The notes beneath the pieces were generated by a model. The model had not been told where the DNA came from. It saw only the letters and a list, made by a program, of their open reading frames with translations, and did no database searches. DNA of 64,000 nt, from contig NZ_SDLI01000002.1 in NCBI RefSeq assembly GCF_004123195.1, positions 124,267 to 188,266 of the forward strand. The letters are read 5' to 3'. Shown here one piece after another: positions 26,110 to 36,100 of the stretch. The position numbers were made by a program, and so were the translations under genes. How positions within the stretch are numbered: position 1 is the first letter of the stretch; each line of letters starts with the position of its first letter. Source of the stretch: Ammoniphilus sp. CFH 90114. GTDB lineage: Bacteria; Bacillota; Bacilli; Aneurinibacillales; RAOX-1.

Positions 26110-27387
26110 GTGGGTATATTGGATTCAAAAGTGAGTGAAGTAAACCTCATTTGGAAAAGAAATATTTTTCTGTTCTTAATCAGCCAGACGATCTCGCTTT
26201 TTGGTTCTTCCATCGTTCAATATGCGATCATGTGGCATATTACTCTTGCCACGGAGTCGGGATTGATGATTACGCTGATGATTATTTGTGGCTTTATCCC
26301 AACCTTCATCCTATCCCCATTCGGGGGAGTATGGGCGGATCGCTACAATCGTAAAATGCTCATTATTCTTTCAGATGCCCTGATTGCCCTTGCAACGCTC
26401 ATTCTAGCTGTCGTATTTTTGATGGGATATGATGATATTTGGTTGTTTTTACTCATATCTGCTATTCGCGCGATCGGGGCAGGGATTCAAACTCCAGCGG
26501 TCGGGGCTATTTTGCCGCAAATTGTGCCTGAGGAAAAGTTAATGAAGGTCAATGGAATCAATGGAAGTCTACAAGCCTTGAAGCTGTTTTTGGCACCGAT
26601 GGTTAGCGCTGCCTTATTGACCATGTCTTCCATTGAAATCATTCTTCTTCTCGATGTTCTAACCGCAGCGATTGCAATCTTGATTTTATTCATATTTTTT
26701 AAGATTCCTGTGCATCAGAAGGCAGCCGCAAGACCAACCACGAGTTATTTTAATGACTTAAAACAAGGTTTAACCTATATTCAGCATCACGAATTTCTAA
26801 AGAAATTCTTTTTGATTTTTGGTTGTTTTTATATCTTGATGGCTCCTGCGGCTTTTTTAACTCCGCTGCAGGTGGCGCGCAGCTTCGGGGAAGAGGTTTG
26901 GCGATTAACGGCCATTGAAGTCGCTTTTTCGGTGGGGATGATAGCAGGGGGAGGAATCCTTGCTTCTTGGGGGGGCTTTCCCAATAAAGTTCATACGATG
27001 ATTCTCTCGAGTTTGATCATGGGTGCTTGTACCTTTGCCCTTGGTATGGTCCCTGTTTTTTGGATCTACCTCGTTTTCATGGGGATATTAGGAGCTGCGA
27101 TGCCCATTTTTAATGCGCCAACCAGGACTTTACTACAAGAAAAGATTGAGGAAAACTATTTGGGGAGAGTATTTGGTGTATACGGGATGATTTCGACTTC
27201 GATGATGCCCATTGGCATGCTAATATTTGGACCTATAGCAGATGTGATCCCAATTGAATGGCTCCTTGTCGGAACGGGGTTACTTGTTTTCTTCATCGGT
27301 GTGTTTCTGGCACAAAATAAAGGGTTGATTGAAGTGGGAAACCCCATGGTGGAGGAGGATTTGCCACTACATAATAGGAAATTTTGA
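26110..27387 (+). CDS. MFS efflux protein, macrolide-exporter type
   Basis: A 425-residue MFS_3-type transporter with 12 hydrophobic segments and the motif GGVWADRYNRKML, as in MefA-like exporters. The start is uncertain: GTG 26110 is very close to AAAAAGG, and TTG 26119 or GTG 26131 could be used. It is the last gene before the polyketide/NRPS operon, on the same strand but separated by a terminator; export of or resistance to its product is a reasonable guess. Confidence 0.82.
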   Translation: MGILDSKVSEVNLIWKRNIFLFLISQTISLFGSSIVQYAIMWHITLATESGLMITLMIICGFIPTFILSPFGGVWADRYNRKMLIILSDALIALATLILAVVFLMGYDDIWLFLLISAIRAIGAGIQTPAVGAILPQIVPEEKLMKVNGINGSLQALKLFLAPMVSAALLTMSSIEIILLLDVLTAAIAILILFIFFKIPVHQKAAARPTTSYFNDLKQGLTYIQHHEFLKKFFLIFGCFYILMAPAAFLTPLQVARSFGEEVWRLTAIEVAFSVGMIAGGGILASWGGFPNKVHTMILSSLIMGACTFALGMVPVFWIYLVFMGILGAAMPIFNAPTRTLLQEKIEENYLGRVFGVYGMISTSMMPIGMLIFGPIADVIPIEWLLVGTGLLVFFIGVFLAQNKGLIEVGNPMVEEDLPLHNRKF

Positions 27388-27424
27388 TGCAGTCAGTAAT
27401 CATCTGGCTGCGTCTTTTTTTTTT
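27386..27424 (+). terminator. terminator between the MFS gene and the biosynthetic operon
   Basis: GATGCAGTCAG (27386-27396) pairs with CTGGCTGCGTC (27404-27414, with G-U pairs) and is followed by ten T. Confidence 0.9.
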
Positions 27425-27430
27425 GAAAAA

Positions 27431-27484
27431 TCTTTGGTGCTCTTTGGATTTTTTAAACTAGTTTTAAACAAGGACTGTTATGAT
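27431..27484 (+). promoter_or_regulatory. promoter region with tandem regulator-type repeats
   Basis: TTTTAAAC occurs at 27451-27458 and again at 27462-27469, a period of exactly 11 bases; TCTTTGG occurs at 27431-27437 and 27441-27447. A -10-like TATGAT sits at 27479-27484 without a good -35 box. Such 11-base direct repeats overlapping the -35 region are typical sites for OmpR/PhoB-type regulators, and one is encoded at 48.9 kb. Confidence 0.5.
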
Positions 27485-27560
27485 AAAGTCGTTATTTGTA
27501 AAAAAACAAGATGAGATCGATGAATTCACCAACACATAGACAGACAGGGGGAATGAATGG

Positions 27561-28304
27561 GTGTCTTACGAAGAGAAACGATACCTCGTGACTGGAGGCT
27601 CCCGGGGAATCGGACGCGCGATCGTGTTAGCGCTCGCTTCGCAGGGTGCACATGTTGCTTTCACTTATAAAAATAATGAATCAGCTGCTCAGGAAGTCGT
27701 GGCGGCTTCCCGTGACCTGAAGGGAAGTGTGGTTCCTATCCATACGCCTGTCAACGGTTTGAATGAGGCTCGCACCGTTGTAGCGAATGTCCGCGAGCGT
27801 TTTGGCGGATTAGATGGCCTCATCACGAACGCTGGCGTAACACGGGATAAACTGCTGGCTATGATGACTGAAGAGGATTGGGATACCGTCGTGGACACCA
27901 ATCTCAAGGGCACCTTCAACTATTGCAAGGCGGTCATTTATGGCTTTATTCAACAAAAACAAGGACGAATCGTCTGTATCAGCTCGGTTGGCGGCCTTTC
28001 AGGCACAGTCGGGCAAACCAATTATTCCGCTTCCAAGGCTGCACTTATAGGCTTTGTCCGCTCGTTGTCTAAGGAAGCCGCACGCTTCCATGTCACGGTC
28101 AATTGTGTCGCGCCAGGATTTGTTGAGACCGACATGTGGCAAGCCATGTCTGAGAAAAAAAAGCTTCAAGCCATCGAGCAAATCCCTGCAGGCAGACCTG
28201 CAACGCCGGAAGAAATAGCCGGCAGTGTGCTGTATCTTCTGTCTGACGCAGCGGCCTATGTAACCGGAAGTACATTGGTGATTGACGGTGGGTTAACTTC
28301 ATAA
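27561..28304 (+). CDS. FabG-like ketoreductase of the PKS
   Basis: Short-chain dehydrogenase/reductase of the 3-oxoacyl-ACP reductase type, expected to reduce the beta-keto group of the ACP-bound chain with NADPH. The 247-residue protein has the cofactor motif TGGSRGIG, the NAG motif, and catalytic Ser plus YSASK. It starts with GTG 27561 about 10 bases after CAGGGGG; the two ATGs just upstream are out of frame. First gene of the operon, with the ACP gene 31 bases beyond. Confidence 0.9.
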   Translation: MSYEEKRYLVTGGSRGIGRAIVLALASQGAHVAFTYKNNESAAQEVVAASRDLKGSVVPIHTPVNGLNEARTVVANVRERFGGLDGLITNAGVTRDKLLAMMTEEDWDTVVDTNLKGTFNYCKAVIYGFIQQKQGRIVCISSVGGLSGTVGQTNYSASKAALIGFVRSLSKEAARFHVTVNCVAPGFVETDMWQAMSEKKKLQAIEQIPAGRPATPEEIAGSVLYLLSDAAAYVTGSTLVIDGGLTS

Positions 28305-28335
28305 AACTACATTTTATCCATTGGAGGGCTTGGAA

Positions 28336-28593
28336 ATGAATGAACAGCAACTAAAAGAAGAATTAAGAGAAATGATTGCCGCAACCATTGAGATCGATGA
28401 TTTTGCCGATGATGAGAATTTTGTTCAGGATTTAGGTGTAGATTCCATGATGGCGCTTGAAATCGTGGCACGGATTGAAAAAGCGTATCGGATCCAGATT
28501 GCTGAAGAAGAGTTGACGAACTTGCAATCGTTGAATCAGGTCGTTGCTGTAGTCATCAAAATTATGAATGAAAATGAAACAAAGGAAGTCTAA
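28336..28593 (+). CDS. acyl carrier protein of the PKS
   Basis: An 85-residue acidic ACP with the attachment motif DLGVDSMMALEIV; the Ser in DSM would carry 4'-phosphopantetheine, added probably by the Sfp-type enzyme in the same operon. I chose ATG 28336, 8 bases after GGAGG; ATG 28321 sits in front of that site. Placed between ketoreductase and ketosynthase, it is the likely carrier of the growing chain. Confidence 0.9.
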   Translation: MNEQQLKEELREMIAATIEIDDFADDENFVQDLGVDSMMALEIVARIEKAYRIQIAEEELTNLQSLNQVVAVVIKIMNENETKEV

Positions 28594-28595
28594 TC

Positions 28596-29828
28596 ATGCA
28601 AAGTCCGACAAAACGAATTGCCATTACAGGTCTGGGTGTGCTGTCGCCGATTGGATCTGGCCAGGAAAAATTCTGGCAGCAGCTCTGCTTAGGCAGCGTC
28701 GGAACAGGACCGATTCAATCGTTTGATACGTCTTTGTTTGATATCCGAAACGGGGGTGAAGTAACGGATGTCGATCCTTCCACCTACTTTCGCGTTATCG
28801 ATCCTGCCAACTGCGCGAGAACCACACAGCTGGCTGTTGCTGCCACACGGATGGCGGTAGACGATGCCCGCTTATCCTTTCATGACATGGACATGGAGAG
28901 AGTGGCTGTGTGCATGGGAACGACGATGGGAAACCAAACCATCGTGGAATCCAGTAACAACCATCAAATGGGGAACGGAGCAGAAGTTCCTTCTAGTCTT
29001 TGGTCTTCCTATCCCACATCTTATGTTTGCGTAGCCATCGCGGAGGAATTGGGGATTGGCGGCCCAAGTATGACCATCCCAACGGCCTGTGCAGCAGGGA
29101 ATTATGCTATCGGTTGGGGAGCCGATCTCATTCGCGACGGCAGTGTAGATATCGCCATCGTGGGGGGGACAGATGCCTTGTCCCGCGGGTGCTATGCGGT
29201 GTTTCACAGGCTGGGTGCCATCTCACCGGATGTGTGCCAACCGTTTGATGCGAAGCGTAAAGGGACGCTCGTAAGTGAAGGGGCAGGGGTATTGGTCCTT
29301 GAGGACTATGAACTTGCCGTTAAACGAGGGGCGCGGATCTATGCGGAATTTCTAGGGTACGGTTTATCCTGTGATGCTCATCATCCTACAGCGCCCCATC
29401 CAGAGGGAGCAGGAGCGAAGTTAGGCATGGATCGGGCGTTAGCGGAAGCGGACTGTGATGCTTCGCAGGTTTCCTATATTAGCGCACATGGAACAGGAAC
29501 GCGTGCCAATGATTCAACCGAGTCTCTCGCTGTTCGAGATACATTTGGTGAAAGATCTGATGATATTCCGTGCAGCTCGATCAAATCGATGCTTGGTCAT
29601 ACGATGGGAGCAGCCAGCGCTATTGAAGCCGTCACTTGTTCCTTGGCACTATACCATCAGATGGTTCCTCCAACAGCGAATTTTCAAACGCCGGATCCGG
29701 AGTGTTTGAACCATATCGTTCCGAACCAACCGATTCAGCAAGAATTGCAGGTTGTCCTCAGCAATTCCTTTGCCTTTGGGGGAAATAACGCAACGATTCT
29801 ATTAGGACGGAGGGATCAAGATGAATAA
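28596..29828 (+). CDS. ketosynthase alpha (FabF-type, active)
   Basis: Beta-ketoacyl-ACP synthase of the KAS II/type II PKS class. The 410-residue protein keeps the full catalytic triad: Cys165 in TACAAG, His in AHGTGT and His in LGHTMGA. AAAGGAAG precedes ATG 28596. The next gene, its degenerate partner, overlaps by 8 bases, the usual arrangement of a KS alpha/chain-length factor heterodimer. It is expected to perform the decarboxylative condensations of chain growth. Confidence 0.93.
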   Translation: MQSPTKRIAITGLGVLSPIGSGQEKFWQQLCLGSVGTGPIQSFDTSLFDIRNGGEVTDVDPSTYFRVIDPANCARTTQLAVAATRMAVDDARLSFHDMDMERVAVCMGTTMGNQTIVESSNNHQMGNGAEVPSSLWSSYPTSYVCVAIAEELGIGGPSMTIPTACAAGNYAIGWGADLIRDGSVDIAIVGGTDALSRGCYAVFHRLGAISPDVCQPFDAKRKGTLVSEGAGVLVLEDYELAVKRGARIYAEFLGYGLSCDAHHPTAPHPEGAGAKLGMDRALAEADCDASQVSYISAHGTGTRANDSTESLAVRDTFGERSDDIPCSSIKSMLGHTMGAASAIEAVTCSLALYHQMVPPTANFQTPDPECLNHIVPNQPIQQELQVVLSNSFAFGGNNATILLGRRDQDE

Positions 29829-31026
29829 GCAGGATTCCATCGTCATTACAGGAGCTGGCATTGTTTCTGTCTTCGGGTCGGAACTGCAAGAATTCTGGTC
29901 TAGACTTCTGGAAGGCAAACGTCCATTGCCTGACCCCGATTACCCGTCGGGTGTGATGGTAACGAACTGGGATGCTGAAGCCTTGCTGGGGCGCAGAGGC
30001 TTGCAATATCTCCCTCGGAGTGCTCGTTTTCTGGCTGGAGCTTCTTTATTAGCTATGGATGCGGCCAAGCTTGAGCGCGTGTCACAGGAACCGGAAACGT
30101 TAGGAGTAGTGGTTTCGGCCAATCTTACAGGTCTAAAGATTATGTCTGAATATGATTATACGGCGATCTCAGAGGGTCCACGCTATGTCAGCCCGATGCA
30201 AGCACCGAATACGCTGGCGAATGCCGGTTCTTCCCATCTCGGTACCCGAATCAAAGCACAAGCTTTAAATACAACCATCTCCACCGGACAATGCGCAGGT
30301 CTTGACGCTATTGGTTATGCCGCACGGATGCTGAACGCATCCCGGGCCCTTCGTCTTGTCGTAGGGGGAGTGGAAGAGTTAAACGATCGTGTCCTGAGCT
30401 GCTACAAGCATATGGGAGTATGGTCTGAGGATTCAACCGAGTGGGCTGGTCGCCCTTTCCTCCTGGATTCCACAGGCTGGTTACCAGGGGAAGGTGCGGC
30501 GTCCGTCATCCTTGAGCGAGCATCCAGCGCACGGGAAAGAGAGGTTCAGCCCCTCGCGAAAGTGTTGTCATGGGCTTCAACGACTCCCCTTGGCAGGGAG
30601 GAGCGCGATTCAGGCGGGACGTTGCGGCGAGCGATCAAACAGGCGGTGCAAAAGGCGGGGCTTGGTCCCGAGGTCATTGAGCTTGTGATTTCAGGCGCCA
30701 GCGGGTTTTCAAGGCAGGACCGTGCCGAGGCTTCCGCACTGGCCCAATATTTTTCTTCTTCGGAATCGGTACCGATCTGCTCCCCGAAAGGCATTATGGG
30801 AGAAACCTATGGGGCTGGCGGCCACTTTCAACTGATTACGGCACTTGGTGCCTTAAAGACGGGGTATCTTCCAGCCACCATTCCAAGCGATCTAGACAAC
30901 CAGCTGTTTAGCGGTCTAAATATCACGCGTGATTGTACAGCTTGGAAATACAATAAAGGAACCATTTTACTCATTTCTCAGGACTATTACGGCTGTTCTT
31001 CGGCTGTGGTGATACAGAACTTTTAA
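29821..31026 (+). CDS. chain-length factor (ketosynthase beta)
   Basis: Ketosynthase-fold protein of 401 residues without a working active site: the Cys is replaced by Gln157 (STGQCAG), the HGTGT motif is absent (SGASGFS), and the second His is Glu (MGETYGA). This is the hallmark of KS beta/chain-length factors, which pair with KS alpha and set chain length; Gln at this place is associated with malonyl-ACP decarboxylation. It overlaps the KS alpha gene by 8 bases, consistent with equal expression. It is rather diverged from KS alpha, so the assignment is from motif positions. Confidence 0.88.
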   Translation: MNKQDSIVITGAGIVSVFGSELQEFWSRLLEGKRPLPDPDYPSGVMVTNWDAEALLGRRGLQYLPRSARFLAGASLLAMDAAKLERVSQEPETLGVVVSANLTGLKIMSEYDYTAISEGPRYVSPMQAPNTLANAGSSHLGTRIKAQALNTTISTGQCAGLDAIGYAARMLNASRALRLVVGGVEELNDRVLSCYKHMGVWSEDSTEWAGRPFLLDSTGWLPGEGAASVILERASSAREREVQPLAKVLSWASTTPLGREERDSGGTLRRAIKQAVQKAGLGPEVIELVISGASGFSRQDRAEASALAQYFSSSESVPICSPKGIMGETYGAGGHFQLITALGALKTGYLPATIPSDLDNQLFSGLNITRDCTAWKYNKGTILLISQDYYGCSSAVVIQNF

Positions 31027-31037
31027 GGGGGAGCCAG

Positions 31038-31472
31038 ATGAAACCGGTATTGACTTATGACGAGATTCGCGAGTTGCTGCCTCAAGCTTATCCAATGATC
31101 ATGATTGACACGGTTTTGGAGCTCGAGCCCGGCGAGCGCATTATCGCACTGAAGAATGTGACGGGAAACGAATGGATGATGCCAGGGCATTTCCCTAAAC
31201 AGGCGATATATCCTGGGATTTTCATTATTGAGGGATTGGCTCAGTCTTCCATTGTCATGCTTCGCTCGATGCAGCAAGAAGAAACGGAAGCAACCTACTT
31301 GCTTGCGGGTACGAAAATTCGATTTGTAAATGTCGTGAAACCTGGTGACCAGCTGCATTTTACCTGCAGCCCTGTCAAAATCATCAGTACGGGAGGCATT
31401 GTAGACTGTGTGGCGACGGTCAATGGCGAAACCGTCGCAAAGGGCGAAATCTCTTTTGCGATCTGTCCCTAA
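31038..31472 (+). CDS. FabZ-like dehydratase of the PKS
   Basis: Hotdog-fold 3-hydroxyacyl-ACP dehydratase, 144 residues, with the FabZ catalytic His in MPGHFP and the catalytic Glu in IEGLAQ. It would remove water from the ketoreductase product to leave a trans double bond. GGGGGAG stands before ATG 31038. It is the only dehydratase gene in the operon. Confidence 0.9.
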   Translation: MKPVLTYDEIRELLPQAYPMIMIDTVLELEPGERIIALKNVTGNEWMMPGHFPKQAIYPGIFIIEGLAQSSIVMLRSMQQEETEATYLLAGTKIRFVNVVKPGDQLHFTCSPVKIISTGGIVDCVATVNGETVAKGEISFAICP

Positions 31473-31512
31473 TCCCGCTGTTGCTGATAAAAATAAAGGA
31501 TGGAGAAAATCA

Positions 31513-33099
31513 ATGAATTCTACTTCTCGTCAGGCAAAATCGATCCCTATCGTCCAACTGGAAGACTCGTACGATGCCATTATTGTCGGAGCAGGGATTG
31601 CCGGGCTTTTTGCTGCGAACTTTCTGGCACAGCAGGGTGTGAAAACTTTACTCCTTGAACGCCACTACGTCGTTGGTGGATACATGCAGGGGGGGTGGGA
31701 GCGAGGTTTTTATTTCGACTACGGTATTCAATCCAATGAAATCATGGGTGGAATTCTCCCTGCTCTTGAGAAATTGCAGCTGAATGATCGCGTAACCTTT
31801 CATCCCAGCAGATATAGGCTCTTATCGCCCTTTAATTCCCTCGATGTGACTATTAACAGTATGGACGGGGCAAGGCAGGCATTTATTCAAGCCTTTCCTG
31901 AAAGCGAAGCCGAATTACATGCTTATTTTGATTATTATGACCATGTATATGAGGTTGCGCGTCTGTATAACTTGAAAGGATTTCGCGGGATCATAGAGGG
32001 CGACGCCCAGTCGTTTATGCCAAATTACGAAAGCTACTGGTCCAAACTCCCCCATTATGAAGCCTTTAAGGAATACAATTCCACCATCTCCTGGAAAAAG
32101 ACTAGAGAACTTCTTGGAAAAGATAGCAGGGTGTCCCGCATCTTGACTCACATGGGCTATCGCAACCAAAGTGTTTTTGCTACAGGTCTGTTTTGGTATA
32201 TGTGGTGTGATGATTACTACTACAATGAGGGCGGAAAACAAGCCCTTCTGGATATGCTTGCGGATGCTTTTACCGAACGTGGCGGAACGCTTGCGCTGAG
32301 AGCTTCTGTGGAAGAGATTGTGGTCAAGGACAATAAGGTAAGAGGGATTCGATTAGCTAACGGACGTATGATCCGTGCCCATCATGTCATTTCGAATGCC
32401 GATCTGCGCCACACCATGGAAAACCTTTTGCAATATCATCCTTCTGTGACCCAATGGATCGAACAAATGAAGAATACACCGGTTAGCGAAGCGATGTTTA
32501 CAGTTTACCTTGGGTTGAAAATGAGTCCAGAGGAGCTAGGGAAGCATCTGAAGGGAGTTCATCATACTTGGTTTTTCCCGACACACCTGCCTTCTCCAGA
32601 TCCATTCGGGGAAGCGTTTCACCAATCTCTGCCGATGGAAATGTCAGCGCCTTGTTTACTGGACCCGAAATTGGCCAAGGAGGGGCACTCTACCCTCATT
32701 CTACAGACGTTCAGCTCTTATGATTGGATGCAGCGCTGGAGAATTGAGCCGGACGGGAGGCGTCAGCGCAGCTATAAAGAGCTAAAGAAATTGGCGGAGG
32801 AACAACTCATTGAAAATGCAGCTCAAATTATTCCTGGTTTGCGATCAGCGATCGTACACAGCTCGTCAGCAACCCCTTTAACTCATCATAGATATACGCT
32901 AAACAGCGGGGGAGCTACGGCAGGCTGGACATGGAACCCGAAACGGACACTCATAAGCGCCACCGATCAACGGATTGTGACCCCTATTGAAAACCTTTAT
33001 TGCGCTGGACATTGGACCATCTGGCCTGGTGGCGTGGTGACAGCCCTCGCCTCTGGTAAAATAGCCTCCGACTTAATCCTGAGCAGCCGTGGGCGGTGA
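31513..33099 (+). CDS. CrtI-like FAD-dependent oxidoreductase
   Basis: A 528-residue flavoprotein of the phytoene desaturase/carotenoid isomerase/retinol saturase superfamily. The Rossmann FAD motif VGAGIAGLFAANFLAQQG lies near residue 27, followed by a GGYMQGG loop, and the C-terminal FAD-binding region reads NLYCAGHWTIWPGGV. The ATG at 31513 follows AAAGGATGGAG. In this setting it may desaturate, isomerise or otherwise oxidise the conjugated acyl chain; the sequence does not say which. Its place between the dehydratase and NRPS genes argues that it acts in the pathway. Confidence 0.85.
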   Translation: MNSTSRQAKSIPIVQLEDSYDAIIVGAGIAGLFAANFLAQQGVKTLLLERHYVVGGYMQGGWERGFYFDYGIQSNEIMGGILPALEKLQLNDRVTFHPSRYRLLSPFNSLDVTINSMDGARQAFIQAFPESEAELHAYFDYYDHVYEVARLYNLKGFRGIIEGDAQSFMPNYESYWSKLPHYEAFKEYNSTISWKKTRELLGKDSRVSRILTHMGYRNQSVFATGLFWYMWCDDYYYNEGGKQALLDMLADAFTERGGTLALRASVEEIVVKDNKVRGIRLANGRMIRAHHVISNADLRHTMENLLQYHPSVTQWIEQMKNTPVSEAMFTVYLGLKMSPEELGKHLKGVHHTWFFPTHLPSPDPFGEAFHQSLPMEMSAPCLLDPKLAKEGHSTLILQTFSSYDWMQRWRIEPDGRRQRSYKELKKLAEEQLIENAAQIIPGLRSAIVHSSSATPLTHHRYTLNSGGATAGWTWNPKRTLISATDQRIVTPIENLYCAGHWTIWPGGVVTALASGKIASDLILSSRGR

Positions 33100-33102
33100 T
33101 AT

Positions 33103-36100
33103 ATGATGAACTTTGAAACTTTGCAAGATGCCATCTTACAACATGGAAAAGATAGCGAACAGGGAATCGGTTTTATCCAACAGGATAATGCGATCCTTCA
33201 TGTCACGTATCCTGAACTACTTGCTAGAGCCATGAAGATCCTAGGAAGCCTGCAACGCAATGGGGTGAAACCGGGCGATGAGCTGATTTTTCAGATCGAG
33301 AAGAATGAACCGTTTGTGTATGTGTTCTGGGCCTGCATCCTGGGGGGCATCGTTCCTGTTCCGATCACCTTGGCGACGATGGATGAGTATAAGCGGAAAT
33401 TGTTTCGGATTTGGGCAACGTTAAGTAAGCCTTATTTGGTGACAGACGCCAAGCAATTCAACTTGTTGGAAACCTTCGCACAAGAGGAGGAGTGGAAGTC
33501 CGTTTTTCGGAACATTGAGAAACGAACTTTTCTGGAAGAAGTTTGGAATGGGGACACGGGTGAACCAGGTGTCCTCGTACCTGCTTCACCAGATCAAACG
33601 GCATTCATTCAATTTTCCTCGGGGTCGACAGGTCAACCCAAAGGTGTCGTCATTAGCCATCGGAACGTTGTCCATAACGTTGCAGCGATTGGTCGTGTGA
33701 TCGGTTTTACGCCGGATGATTCGGTATTAAGCTGGATGCCGTTGACCCATGATTTGGGACTCGTCGGATTTCACCTGACCCCCTTATTGCATAACATCAG
33801 TCATTACATGATGCCGCCCGCTTTATTTATTCTTCGTCCCCAGCTTTGGATGCAGATTGCGGCTGATCTAAGGACTACGGTCACGTGCTCTCCGAATTTC
33901 GGGTACATGCATTTTGCCAACTACTTTGATCCAGAAAAAGCGAGTACATGGGATCTTTCCAGGATTCGGGTGATCTTAAATGGGGCTGAACCGATCTCTC
34001 CGTTTGTTGTCGATCGCTTTTTGAGGCAGCTGTCGCCTTACGGACTAAAACCATCCGTGATGATGAATTCGTATGGGTTGGCAGAGGCCTCCTTAGGAGT
34101 TACTATGCCTCCGAAAGAGGAGTCAACCGTGACGGTTTTGATATCTCGCGAGTCTATGGGACTCGGTCACCCTGTGGTTGAAAGCAACGAACAAACGGAC
34201 TCTGTTGTTTTCGTTGATCTTGGCCATCCGCTTGACTATGTCGAGGTAAGAATCGCTGATCAACAAAGCTGTCCGTTACCAGAGAAGGTTTACGGTGAAA
34301 TTCAAATCAAGGGACTCAACGTAACTAGCGGTTACCTCAACAACCCTGGGGCCAATCAGAAGTTGTTTACATCCGACGGCTGGCTTCGAACAGGCGATAT
34401 GGGATTTATGCGAGGCGGAAGGCTGATTGTTACAGGACGTTTAAAAGACATTTTATTTGTGAACGGCCAAAACTTTTTTGCCCATGATGTGGAACGGGTC
34501 GCTGAGGAATGCTCCGGTATTCGGGAAGGAACGACGGCAGCCGTTGGTTGGATCGATCCAAAAAGTCAGGAAGAGAAGATCATCCTGTTCGTGCAAGTCA
34601 GGGGGAGGAACAAAGAACAACGCTTTGCCCCCATCGCCTTGCAGCTGCAAGCCTACCTGAACAAAGTATTCGGCTTTCAGTGTCATGCACTACTCCCTGT
34701 ATCCTTGATTCCCAAAACAACTAGCGGAAAACTGCAAAGATATCAATTAGCGGAAGACTATCAAAATGGAATCTATCGTCAAGTGGAAGAAGAAGTAAAT
34801 AGACAAATCCAAATGATTCATCAACTAGAATATGAACAACAGGATGTGCCATGGACTGGCCGCAAACGAAAACTTGCGGCTATTTGGGAAGAGACGTTGG
34901 GTTCTAAACCAGCCTCTGAGACCACTCACTTTTTTGAGCAGGGGGGGAACTCTCTGAAAGCGGCTGGGCTGCTGACTAAAATCTATCAAGATTTTGGGGT
35001 AAACCTTTCCTTTCGTCTGCTTGTTGAGAACCCCACCTTTGGAGCCCTAGTCCATTATTTGGAACAATCGGACCAAGTGATCTACAAGTCGATTCCCCTC
35101 CTGCCTGTGCAGCAAGCGTATGAACTTTCCCCATCCCAGGAGAGAATGTTTTTCCTTCAACAGCTCGATCCAGCTAGTACGGCATACCATGTGCATTACG
35201 CTTATGTGATCAAAGGCCAGCTCGATCATGAGCGCTTAGAGGACGCCCTCAGCAACTTAGTATCCAGACACGAGTCGCTGCGAACTTGTTTTCGAATGGA
35301 GGATGGGCGTCCCGTGCAGATCGTGATGCCAGAGGCGAGAGTCAACGTGGAGCAGCCGGACCATAGGATTCAAGGGATCCGAGAATGGCTTACTGTTTTC
35401 ATTCGTCCATTTGTTCTATCTGAAGCCCCTCTGTTTCGTGTAGGGCTGGCTGAATGGCAAGAGGGACGTCAGGTGTTGGCTTTTGATTTTCATCATATTG
35501 TGGTGGATGGATCATCCGCTCAGCTATTATTTCGCGAACTGATCAAGCTGTATGAAGGGGAATCGCTTCACCCGATTCCATTGCAATACAAAGAATTTGC
35601 TGCTTGGCAAAAGGTTCGCATGCAGGAAGATGCGTACGTGCAACACATGGCGTATTGGCAGGAGCAACTTAGCGGGGAGCTGCCTGTGCTTGATTTGCCT
35701 TTAGATCATCCACGGCCTCCGATTCGAGGGAAGGCCGGCGATCAAGTTCTGAAGGTGATGAGTCCTCGGTTGCAGAAGCAGATTCAAGATCTCAGCCTAC
35801 AGACGGGGACTACGGAGTATATGGTGCTCCTGGCAGCCTTTCAAACCTTGCTATCACGCTACAGTGGACAGGAGGATATTCTGGTAGGTTCCGCTGTAGC
35901 TGGACGAATCCATCCTGATGTGCAGGAAACGGTCGGCATGTTTGTTAATACGCTTGTCCTGCGGGGAAAAACGGAAGCTGGCAAGACGTTTCGTGAATTT
36001 CTCCTTGAGGTCAAGGAAGCTGCTGTTGATGCTTATGAGCATCAAGAGGTGCCCTTCGAGTCCCTTGTAGATCGGTTGGAGATTCTCCGGGATATGAGCC

